Of a stretch of 35,252 bases of DNA, positions 14,296 through 21,587 are shown piece by piece. The position numbers and the translations under genes were made by a program. The notes beneath the pieces are model-generated. The model did not search any database. It was given only the letters and a program-made list of their open reading frames with translations, and was not told the origin of the DNA. Source of the stretch: UBA11865 sp041570195 (GTDB taxonomy: Bacteria; Chloroflexota; Anaerolineae; Promineifilales; Promineifilaceae). Location: NCBI GenBank assembly GCA_041570195.1, contig JBFFWQ010000056.1:1-35252 (forward strand), written 5' to 3'. Each line of letters begins with the position of its first letter. Positions within the stretch are counted from its first letter, which is position 1.

Positions 14296-16668
14296 TTGAT
14301 CCTGGGCATGGATTTTGGCACGACCAATTCGGGCGCGGCCGTTTATGATGGGCGACAGGTGCGCTTGCTGCCCCTGGATCCGGCCAGCGCCAGTCCGCAC
14401 GTGGCCCGAACCGCGCTATACGTGACCAACGACCAGAAGATCGCCATCGGCCGGCAGGCTATCAACCGCTACTTCGACGACAATGCCGGCCGGCCGGTCA
14501 AGATGAAGAAAGTGTGGGTTGGCGAGGTGGAAGTGTACGGGGCGGACATGTTCTACATCGCCGACGTCTACGCCTGGACCGACGTGCTGTCGCCTGGCCG
14601 CTTGTTCCTGTCCATCAAGAGCGGTTTGCGCGATCCAGAGTACCAGGGCACAGTGGTTGGCCAATTCTACTATTCGCTCGAGAACTTGATCGCCATTTAC
14701 CTGAGCCTGGCCCGGATGCGGGCCGAACGACTGCTGGGGCAGGAGGTGCGCGAAGTCGTGTTGGGCCGGCCGGTGCGCTTCAGCATCGATCCGCAGGCCG
14801 ATGCCCTGGCTCAGCGACGCTTGCTGGAATCGGCCTTCAGAGCCGGCTTTGAGCGGGTATATCTGCAGAAGGAGCCTATCGCGGCCGCCTATCACTATGC
14901 GGCCGGAGTGATCGAGCCGCAGAACTTACTGGTGTTCGACTTTGGCGGCGGCACGCTGGACATCACCGTTATGCACCTGGACGGAGGCGACGGCCGGCAG
15001 GTGCTGGCTACCGGCGGCCTGCCTGTGGCCGGCGACATCTTCGACCGGCGCCTGGTGCGGGCCCGGTTGCCACGGCACTTTGGCGAAGGCAGTAGTTATG
15101 GCCCTGTTGAGCGCCGGCTGCCCCTGCCCTCATGGATTTACGACATTTTCTCCGATTGGCAACGGATCTTTGAATTGCAAACGCCTAAGAACCGCACTTT
15201 GCTGCGCGAGATCGCCAAGACCTCCAGCGACCGGCCGGGCATCGAGGCCCTGATCAGCCTGGTGGCCAACAATTATGCCTTGCAAATGTTTGACGTCGTC
15301 GAGGCGGCCAAGCGCAAATTGTCGGCCGAAATGGCGGCCATTATTCGTCTGAATGGTCCGAGCTTCGAAGTGACCGAGCTGGTCACCCGGAGCGACTTCG
15401 AGAAGATCATCCGGTCCGAGATCCAGGCCATCGAAAAGCATCTCGATGAAACCGTGCAAGCGGCCGGCCTCAAGCCCGAGCAAATCGACGCCGTGGTGCG
15501 CACCGGGGGCTCATCGGATATCCCGGCTTTTCGCTATATGTTGATGGAGAAATTCGGCGCGAGCAAGGTCAAGGCTAGCGACACCTTCAGCAGCGTGACC
15601 TCGGGGTTAGGTATCATCGCTCACGGCATCGAGCAAGGCCAGATAGAAGCACAGGCCTACACCCCGGTCGAACGGCAGCCGGACGGCAAGGAGATGCCGC
15701 GCCCGAATGTAAGCGCGGTCAACCTATCGTTGCTGCAGCGCCGCCTGATAACCCAGGAAGGGTCCGGCGACGAGGCAAACGCTCGGCAGCAGGCCAACCT
15801 GATTATCTTGCTGAGCGATAATCGACTGAGGATCGCCCCCCTACCGGCGGCCGGGAGTAGTGAAGCTCGACCGGAAGAGATGACCGGCGCCCGGCCGCTG
15901 GCCATCCTGGCCGCCGAGCCCGACGAGCCACTGCTGCTGACAACGTCCATGTACCGCTTCTTCCTGACCACAGCCGGTCACTTGCGGGATTTGCAGGAAG
16001 TGGGCCTGGAACTGGCCGGTTATTTCCAACTCAAGGCGCTAGAGCAAATCCAGGTCGTGACCCACTGGGCGTTTGCTCGGCAGCAGCCAAAACTGCTACT
16101 CGTCACTACCTTCGGTTTCGCTCGCGCATATCAACTGGACAAGATGATCGAGTCGATCGAGGGACCGACGCCGTATAGGTTCGACCAGCCGCCGCCCGGC
16201 GCGCCGGCGGCCGTGTTTGGGGCCAACGCCGACGATCAGCTGGTGATTTTGCTAGATAGCGCCCGGGGCGTCCGCTACCCTGTCGGCCGGCTACCACAGC
16301 AAGGCATTCAGGCCATCAATCGCCGTGGGGACGAGCAGCTCGCCGGCGCGACGCTGGTCGGCGAGGATGAGGAGCTGTTGTTGGTGACCGCGGGCGGCTA
16401 TGGGCGGAGAGCGCCGGCCGGGCTGGTGCCCATACCGCCGAAGGCCAACAGTCGAGGCCGGGTGCTGGTAGCGCGCCGCCCATTGTGCGGCCTGGCCCGG
16501 CTGGGCGACGAGCGCCAGGCCTGGGCCATCACCAACCGGCGCTGGGTTGCTCTTGAGCCGGAGCGCCTACCCCTCGACGAGAACGGCTCGACCCGCTCTT
16601 CACGCCTGTTGAAGTTGGCCGGCGACGAAACGATCGTGTCCGCCTTCAGCATCGGCTGCTGCGCCTGA
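14296..16668 (+). CDS. Hsp70-like ATPase fused to a GyrA-type six-bladed beta-pinwheel
   Basis: This 790-aa protein starts with a TTG at 14296, chosen because GGAGGA sits 5 bp upstream and the Hsp70 phosphate-1 loop (GMDFGTTNSG) begins at residue 4. The phosphate-2 loop is VFDFGGGTLDITVM (about 213-226), preceded by KEPIAAAYHYAAG, and the adenosine motif is VVRTGGSSDIPAF (about 400-412). These mark a complete Hsp70 nucleotide-binding domain, closest in style to YegD-type proteins. No canonical Hsp70 substrate-binding domain follows. Instead, six units of about 48 residues start near 500, 545, 598, 648, 693 and 741. Units 4 and 5 (for example GDEQLAGATLVGEDEELLLV and TAGGYGRRAP) match the GyrA/ParC C-terminal blade pattern GDEVVG..ELLLVTxxGYGKRTP. 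A clear GyrA box is not seen. ATP-gated DNA or protein binding is inferred. A DnaA-box cluster lies just upstream. Confidence 0.8.
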   Translation: MILGMDFGTTNSGAAVYDGRQVRLLPLDPASASPHVARTALYVTNDQKIAIGRQAINRYFDDNAGRPVKMKKVWVGEVEVYGADMFYIADVYAWTDVLSPGRLFLSIKSGLRDPEYQGTVVGQFYYSLENLIAIYLSLARMRAERLLGQEVREVVLGRPVRFSIDPQADALAQRRLLESAFRAGFERVYLQKEPIAAAYHYAAGVIEPQNLLVFDFGGGTLDITVMHLDGGDGRQVLATGGLPVAGDIFDRRLVRARLPRHFGEGSSYGPVERRLPLPSWIYDIFSDWQRIFELQTPKNRTLLREIAKTSSDRPGIEALISLVANNYALQMFDVVEAAKRKLSAEMAAIIRLNGPSFEVTELVTRSDFEKIIRSEIQAIEKHLDETVQAAGLKPEQIDAVVRTGGSSDIPAFRYMLMEKFGASKVKASDTFSSVTSGLGIIAHGIEQGQIEAQAYTPVERQPDGKEMPRPNVSAVNLSLLQRRLITQEGSGDEANARQQANLIILLSDNRLRIAPLPAAGSSEARPEEMTGARPLAILAAEPDEPLLLTTSMYRFFLTTAGHLRDLQEVGLELAGYFQLKALEQIQVVTHWAFARQQPKLLLVTTFGFARAYQLDKMIESIEGPTPYRFDQPPPGAPAAVFGANADDQLVILLDSARGVRYPVGRLPQQGIQAINRRGDEQLAGATLVGEDEELLLVTAGGYGRRAPAGLVPIPPKANSRGRVLVARRPLCGLARLGDERQAWAITNRRWVALEPERLPLDENGSTRSSRLLKLAGDETIVSAFSIGCCA

Positions 16669-16984
16669 AATCGCCCTGAGTCATCTGTACTGAACGAATA
16701 CAACATCTAGACAACGGATTCTTGATCCTGCTAAAATAATCAAAGTGGCCTGTCATTATTGGCGTTTAACAAAACAGTGGGCGATTAACGGACGCGAATG
16801 TGGCGCAAGAATGCATCCCGCACCGGTTTGGCAAACCGGGCTACGGAAGGGCGGCTGGTGAAATTGGCTGGTATTCGGGAAAGTGACCTTTATTGCGCGA
16901 ATTTCCCAGTATGACGGTAAATGAACCAGTCATTCGTATGGCTTTCATCCTGTCAAACTGCGTCTGACGATTTAAGGAGATCCT
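16669..16984. other. Intergenic region upstream of the ABC exporter, with a perfect palindrome
   Basis: No gene is seen in these 316 bp. A perfect palindrome CCGGTTTGGCAAACCGG (16823-16839, 8-bp arms around one G) lies about 145 bp upstream of the ABC ATPase start and looks like a repressor operator. AT-rich stretches at 16730-16775 could hold a promoter, but no clean -35/-10 pair was found. Confidence 0.45.
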
Positions 16985-17851
16985 GTGAGCGATAACGCGA
17001 TTGTTGCCGATGAGCTGTTGTATGCCTATGGCGATGTGACGGCCGTCGATCACATCAGCTTCGAGGTGGCCGAAGGCGAAATCCTGGGCTTCTTGGGCCC
17101 GAATGGCGCCGGCAAGACGACGACGGTTAAGATGCTGACCGGCCAGCTGTTGCCCCAGAGCGGTCGGGCATCTCTGTTGGGGCTGGATGTGGCCAAGAAC
17201 GCGGAGAAAGTGCAGGCGCAGATCGGGGTCTGCTTTGAGCTGACCAACCTCTACGAGCAGATGACGGCCGCGGAAAATCTGGAGTTGTTCGCTCGCCTGT
17301 TCGGCGTCTCTGACTTCGATGCCATGGCTCTGCTCAAGCGAGTGGGTCTGGCCGGTCGGGAGAAGGACCGGGTCGAAGGTTACTCCAAAGGCATGAAGCA
17401 GCGGCTGATGGTAGCCCGCTCGCTGGTGAACCGGCCGCGCATCCTGTTCCTGGACGAGCCAACCGAGGGGCTGGACCCGGTTTCTTCGGAGAACATCCGC
17501 GATATCATCTTGGAAGAACGGGAGCGTGGGGCAACGGTTTTCCTGACCACTCATGACATGTTTGAGGCCGACAAGCTGACGGATCGGGTGGCCTTCATCC
17601 ACGACGGCCAGATCGTGGCCCTAGACACGCCGCATAATCTCAAGCAGCAGTTCGGGCAGCGAGCGCTGGCGGTGGAGGTGGCCGGGTCTGACGGCGGCCG
17701 GACAAGCCGCGAGGTGGTGCTGGACCAACCGGAGACGGCCGGCGAGTTGCAGGAATTGTTCAGCAGCGAGCAGATCATCACCGTTCATAGCAAAGAGGCC
17801 ACGCTGGAAGATATCTTTATCCAGATCACCGGCCGGGGGTTGGTCGGATGA
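16985..17851 (+). CDS. ABC-2-type exporter, ATP-binding protein (NatA/CcmA-like)
   Basis: This 288-aa ABC ATPase powers the two membrane proteins encoded directly downstream. Walker A is GPNGAGKTT (38-46), the signature is YSKGMKQR (133-140, a variant common in DrrA/NatA-type exporters), Walker B is ILFLDEPTEGLDP (153-165) and the switch histidine is H190 in TTHDMFEAD. The C-terminal 60 residues after DTPHNL form the usual extension. The start codon is GTG at 16985, supported by AAGGAGA 4 bp upstream. The stop overlaps the next ATG by 4 bp (ATGA), which indicates translational coupling. The substrate is unknown; Na+, drug or lipid export is typical for the family. Confidence 0.92.
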   Translation: MSDNAIVADELLYAYGDVTAVDHISFEVAEGEILGFLGPNGAGKTTTVKMLTGQLLPQSGRASLLGLDVAKNAEKVQAQIGVCFELTNLYEQMTAAENLELFARLFGVSDFDAMALLKRVGLAGREKDRVEGYSKGMKQRLMVARSLVNRPRILFLDEPTEGLDPVSSENIRDIILEERERGATVFLTTHDMFEADKLTDRVAFIHDGQIVALDTPHNLKQQFGQRALAVEVAGSDGGRTSREVVLDQPETAGELQELFSSEQIITVHSKEATLEDIFIQITGRGLVG

Positions 17852-18903
17852 CCCGTCAAATCATCAGTACGTTACTGAGAAAGGACTTCACGCTCTATTT
17901 CCGCAATCGCTTTTTCGCCTTTGTGACGATATTGGGCCTGGTCTTCTACGCGGCCATCTACTACGTCATGCCCAGCACGGTGGACGAGGTGCTCGAGTTG
18001 GGTTTCTATGCACCGGTGGCGCCAACTATTCTCCAGCAGGCGCAAGATGAAGGGCTGGCCGTCGAACGGTTTGATTCGGCCGAGGCCTTGAAAGAGGCGG
18101 TGGTCGAGGGCGATTACCAGGCCGGGCTGGTCTTTCCCGAAGATATCATGGAGAGCCAGGCGGCCGGCGAGCAGGCGACGGTCGAGCTTTATTTCCCGGG
18201 CGACGCGCCGCCGGAGTTCAAAGACGCCATCGTGACCTTGATCCGGGAAATGGTCTTCTTGCAGTTGGGTCAAGGGTTGAACCTGGAGGTGGATGAGCGG
18301 ATCCTGGGCGTGGACATGGTTGGCGGGCAAATCGCGCCCCGCGACCGCATGCTGCCCTTGTTCGCGGTGATGCTCATCCTGGTCGAGATGCTGGGGTTGG
18401 CCAGCCTGCTGAGCGAGGAGATCGCCGGCGGCACGCTGATGGCCTTGCTCATCACGCCGATGACCATCGCGGGTCTGTTCTTCGCCAAGGGAGCGACTGG
18501 GGTCAGCCTGGCTTTTGGCCAGGCGGCGATCTTCCTGGGCGTTACGGGCGGCCTGGGCCAGCAGCCGCTGCTTATCCTGTTGGCGCTGCTGCTGGGGGCG
18601 GTGATGGTGACCGGGATCGCCTTCCTGATCGCTTCGCTGGGCAAGGACTTGATGTCGGTCATGGGCTGGAGCATCCCAGTTTTGATCATCCTGATCATCC
18701 CGGCCTTCACGGTCATCTTCCCGGGCGCGACGACGGCGTGGATCAAGGCCATCCCGTCTTACTATCTGGTCGACGCGGTGCACCTGGCCGGTAATTTTGG
18801 GCTGGGCCTGGAGCATGTCTGGCAGGATCTCGTTATCCTGTTGCTATTGGGCGTTCTTTTCTTTGCCCTGGGCATTGGGGCCTTAAGGAGAAAAGTGGCA
18901 TGA
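17848..18903 (+). CDS. ABC-2-type transporter permease
   Basis: This 351-aa permease is the first of two in the operon. After a cytoplasmic KDFTLYFRNRFF segment comes TM1 (FAFVTILGLVFYAAIYYVM), then an extracytoplasmic domain of about 120 residues, and a C-terminal block of five hydrophobic helices. These include LFAVMLILVEMLGLASLL, ITPMTIAGLFF, LLILLALLLGAVMVTGIAFL and VLIILIIPAFTVIF. The EEIAGGTLMALLITPMT segment between helices is the conserved ABC-2 coupling region. It overlaps its neighbours by 4 bp on each side. It probably forms a heterodimer with the next gene product. Confidence 0.88.
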   Translation: MTRQIISTLLRKDFTLYFRNRFFAFVTILGLVFYAAIYYVMPSTVDEVLELGFYAPVAPTILQQAQDEGLAVERFDSAEALKEAVVEGDYQAGLVFPEDIMESQAAGEQATVELYFPGDAPPEFKDAIVTLIREMVFLQLGQGLNLEVDERILGVDMVGGQIAPRDRMLPLFAVMLILVEMLGLASLLSEEIAGGTLMALLITPMTIAGLFFAKGATGVSLAFGQAAIFLGVTGGLGQQPLLILLALLLGAVMVTGIAFLIASLGKDLMSVMGWSIPVLIILIIPAFTVIFPGATTAWIKAIPSYYLVDAVHLAGNFGLGLEHVWQDLVILLLLGVLFFALGIGALRRKVA

Positions 18904-19961
18904 GTATCAGACGAGTCGCGGTCCTATTTCGCAAAGAAACCAAGCAAGGGGCGCGGAATTTCATCCTCATCTTCGCTATCGTGACGCCGATCGTGGTGAC
19001 TTTGGTGCTGTCGCTGGTCTTTGGCACGCTTTTCTCTGATGAGCCGACGCTGGGTATCGTGGACGAAGGCGATTCGCAACTGGTGGGGCTGGCGGCCGGG
19101 CTGGATTCGGTGACCAGCAGCGAGTATGAGTCGGCCGAGGAATTGGAGAGCGCGGTTGCGAGCGGGGCCCTGGATATGGGCGTCATCCTGCCGGCCGAAT
19201 TTGATGCGGTCGTGGAAGAGGACCAGACGGTGGCTATCACGGCCTTCATCTGGGGCGAAAGCCTGGCTAAGAACCGGACTATCCTGGGCGCAGGGCTGGC
19301 GGGCATGGTGCGCGAGATGACGGGCCAGGAAGCGCCGCTGGAGATCGTGGTCACGGCCGTTGGTGAGGGTGAAAATATCCCCTGGGAGGACCGGCTGCTG
19401 CCGTTTATCGTGCTGATGGCGGTGGTCATCGGCGGGACGATGGTGCCAGCCACGTCGCTGGTGGATGAGAAGCAAAAGGGCACGCTGACCGCCCTGACCA
19501 TCACCCCATCTAGCCTGGAAGAGGTGTTTTTGACCAAGGGGCTGCTGGGCGTGCTGGTAAGCGTCTTTATGGGCGTATTGATCTTGATCCTGAACCAGGC
19601 CTTTTATGAAGAACGCCTGTTGCTGGTGCTGATCTTGACCCTGGGCGCGTTGTTGGCTGCCTCTTTCGGCGTCTTCCTGGGAGCGATGACCAAGGATATC
19701 ACGACTCTATTCGCTACCATTAAGGGCCTGGGACTGCTGCTCTATGCGCCGGCCATCATCTATTTTTTCCCGACGCTGCCGCAGTGGATCGGCCGTATCT
19801 TTCCGACCTTCTATATCGTTGGGCCGGTGGTGGAAATAACGCAAAACGGGGCGTCGTGGGGCGATGTGGCGGTGGACGTGTTGATCTTGGTGGGGCTGAT
19901 CATGGCCATGTTGGCCGCGTTGCTGCTGATCACCCGCCGGTCACGGCGTCTAGCCTATTAA
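18900..19961 (+). CDS. ABC-2-type transporter permease (NatB-like)
   Basis: This 353-aa protein is the partner permease. It has the KETKQGARNFILIFAIVTPI entry into TM1, an extracytoplasmic domain (about 45-170) and a conserved DEKQKGTLTALTITPSSLEE coupling motif after TM2. Four more helices follow, ending with a cytoplasmic RRSRRLAY tail. The architecture matches NatB/YhaP-like permeases. Its start overlaps the stop of the preceding gene (ATGA). A GAAGTCAGGCTT element with a T-run follows 38 bp after the stop and may help termination. Confidence 0.88.
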   Translation: MSIRRVAVLFRKETKQGARNFILIFAIVTPIVVTLVLSLVFGTLFSDEPTLGIVDEGDSQLVGLAAGLDSVTSSEYESAEELESAVASGALDMGVILPAEFDAVVEEDQTVAITAFIWGESLAKNRTILGAGLAGMVREMTGQEAPLEIVVTAVGEGENIPWEDRLLPFIVLMAVVIGGTMVPATSLVDEKQKGTLTALTITPSSLEEVFLTKGLLGVLVSVFMGVLILILNQAFYEERLLLVLILTLGALLAASFGVFLGAMTKDITTLFATIKGLGLLLYAPAIIYFFPTLPQWIGRIFPTFYIVGPVVEITQNGASWGDVAVDVLILVGLIMAMLAALLLITRRSRRLAY

Positions 19962-19998
19962 TGGAAGTTGGACGCAGGCGAACGCGGATGAAAAGATA

Positions 19999-20013
19999 GA
20001 AGTCAGGCTTTTT
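19999..20013 (+). repeat. GAAGTCAGGCTT element with T-run
   Basis: GAAGTCAGGCTT followed by TTT recurs in variant or inverted form at 21357-21447. It lies just after the ABC operon. No partner arm is seen here, so it is a solitary half-element. Confidence 0.4.
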
Positions 20014-20085
20014 GGTTGCGCTTGAGACTGAACTCAAAGAAAGATTGGTGTGTCTCAAAATGCGCGATGCGAGATCGGAGCTGAG

Positions 20086-21249
20086 TTATGCTTTGCGCAA
20101 ACGTGTTGCTCCGGACAGAGAATTCTGGAACTTCTGAAAGAAGGGTTTGGGATCCTTGCGATCAATGATGGCAAAAACGCGTGGACCAAAGTATGGTCGC
20201 AGGTAGTAAGCCAGAGAGTATCTCTCTTTACGCAGGTGCTTGAAGGTATAGCCAACGTCCCGAAAGGTATCGATCCAATATATGCCCGCTTCGAAGTCAG
20301 ACCTCTCCGGCAACTCCCCTTCGACCAGGTGCCGGTACTCAAGCCACGGGAAGTTCACACCGCAACGGACTGCCAGCGAAGAAGACAGATTGTGGCGGCC
20401 GTTCACCTCCAGCAGCTTATAGACGCCATCGCGGCTGTCTTTTTTGAACTCAGTACAAGAGAAGCCGTAGAACCCCATGGCCTCGACAATTTTCCTTCCC
20501 GGCTCGATCACCTCTGGGATCCTCTTGCTGATGGCAACGCGCGTTGAGCCCAGCCAGGGAGGTCCATTGCGAATCTTCTTGGCGGTGAATTCGGCCAGGG
20601 GTTTGCCGTCCCAGAAGTAGGAATTGTAGTTGACGCCGTCGGCGTCCTCACCAGGAATGTACTCCTGGAGCATGATTTCGAGACCTGCTTCGGCCGACTG
20701 CTTGTAGATCTCGATCATTCGGTCGACGCTATTGACCTTATACATCTTGGTTCCAAAGTGGGCATAAAACAGATGGCTTTGGCTGGGCTTCACCAAACAT
20801 GGCCACTCGACACGCCCGGCATATTCCGCCACTTGATCGACCGACTGCGGTATCAAGGTCTTGGGCGCCGGCACGCCCACCTCATTCGCCAGGGCGTAGG
20901 TATGTCGCTTTTCGATGAACAGCCGGGCGATGTCCCATTCGGTACAGGCCACAATATAATGTTGTTCCAAAACCGGCTTATTCCTGGAAACGGCGGCCAA
21001 CGTCGCGTCCGAGACGGGAAACAGGGGCACCCGGCCAAAGCGCGGCGCAAGCTCGACCAGCAGGTCGATGAATTGTGCCTCAGATCGCTCGGGATGGGGC
21101 GCGTGGATGCTCTCCTGAACATACTTAGAGGCCTGACCCATATCTCTCTTGTCATAGGTGAAGAGAATGATGGGTACGCCCATTATGCCGAGAGCGCGAA
21201 TCACGCCTAGGCCCATTGTGGAACCGGAAAGAACGATTGCAGGTGTCAT
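20086..21249 (-). CDS. ATP-grasp family ligase (predicted carboxylate-amine ligase)
   Basis: This 387-aa protein starts at the ATG at 21249 (MTPAIVLSGSTMG). That start is preferred over one 18 codons upstream because GAGGAA sits about 9 nt before it and the Rossmann-like N-terminal strand begins there. The pre-ATP-grasp domain covers about 1-115. The ATP-grasp domain has PCLVKPSQSHLFY (ATP-binding lysine), then QEYIPGEDADGVNYNSYFWDG, and the metal-binding YKLLEVNGRHNLSSSLA near 280-300. The family (COG3919-like, carbamoyl-phosphate-synthase fold) joins a carboxylate to an amine through an acyl phosphate. The substrate is unknown. The gene stands alone between the ABC operon and dinG. Such ligases often act in peptide or surface-polymer modification, but nothing here confirms it. 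Confidence 0.82.
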   Translation of the reverse strand: MTPAIVLSGSTMGLGVIRALGIMGVPIILFTYDKRDMGQASKYVQESIHAPHPERSEAQFIDLLVELAPRFGRVPLFPVSDATLAAVSRNKPVLEQHYIVACTEWDIARLFIEKRHTYALANEVGVPAPKTLIPQSVDQVAEYAGRVEWPCLVKPSQSHLFYAHFGTKMYKVNSVDRMIEIYKQSAEAGLEIMLQEYIPGEDADGVNYNSYFWDGKPLAEFTAKKIRNGPPWLGSTRVAISKRIPEVIEPGRKIVEAMGFYGFSCTEFKKDSRDGVYKLLEVNGRHNLSSSLAVRCGVNFPWLEYRHLVEGELPERSDFEAGIYWIDTFRDVGYTFKHLRKERYSLAYYLRPYFGPRVFAIIDRKDPKPFFQKFQNSLSGATRLRKA

Positions 21250-21356
21250 GGATGGCTTCCTCGCAAGTAAGACGTGACAATTATGGCGTGCTACTAATAT
21301 CATTTTAGCGGAGAAACTACAGCCTGCTATGGGAACGCTGTACCGTTGCCGTTAAG

Positions 21357-21404
21357 AAGCCTTACTTCTTTGCCGGGGCGGCGGAGTGCGAAGTTAGGCT
21401 TTTT
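21357..21404 (+). repeat. Imperfect hairpin AAGCCTTACTTC / GAAGTTAGGCTT with T-run
   Basis: The arms at 21357-21368 and 21390-21401 pair over 12 bp with one mismatch and are followed by TTT. It is terminator-like, but no plus-strand gene ends nearby, so it may be a dispersed repeat. Confidence 0.5.
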
Positions 21405-21416
21405 GCTTGTCTCAAT

Positions 21417-21447
21417 AGTCAGGCTTCTCTGTTGAAGAAGCCTGACT
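21417..21447. repeat. Perfect 11-bp inverted repeat AGTCAGGCTTC / GAAGCCTGACT
   Basis: The arms at 21417-21427 and 21437-21447 flank a 9-nt loop. It shares its core with the elements at 19999-20013 and 21357-21404. It lies about 20 bp upstream of a candidate -10 for the dinG transcript, so an operator role is possible. Confidence 0.6.
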
Positions 21448-21466
21448 TCTGAGCCTAGACCAGATG

Positions 21467-21475
21467 TGCTATACT
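21467..21475 (+). promoter_or_regulatory. Extended -10 promoter (TGCTATACT) upstream of dinG
   Basis: TG-C-TATACT is an extended -10. The same GTGCTAT context precedes the genes at 24578 and 25323. No good -35 hexamer is visible. Confidence 0.45.
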
Positions 21476-21485
21476 CGGAGTCATC

Positions 21486-21581
21486 ATGCAACGAAGATTC
21501 GCCGTGGCCGCATTGGGAGATTCCATCCAAAGAATGGTCCTTCTATTGACGTTGGTCGCGGCCGAACGAGCCAGTCAGTAG
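21486..21581 (+). CDS. Possible 31-aa leader peptide upstream of dinG
   Basis: ATG at 21486 opens a 31-codon frame (MQRRFAVAALGDSIQRMVLL and 11 more residues) ending in TAG 6 nt before the dinG ATG. GGAG is 5 nt upstream, but transcription from the TATACT box would start at about 21482, making it nearly leaderless. It may couple translation to dinG, or be chance. Nothing in the peptide is recognised. Confidence 0.25.
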   Translation: MQRRFAVAALGDSIQRMVLLLTLVAAERASQ

Positions 21582-21587
21582 GTAACC

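Noticed and set aside
17872..19537. Long minus-strand frames opposite the ABC permeases
   Set aside because: They are antisense shadows of GC-rich permease genes whose membrane helices and motifs are clear on the plus strand.
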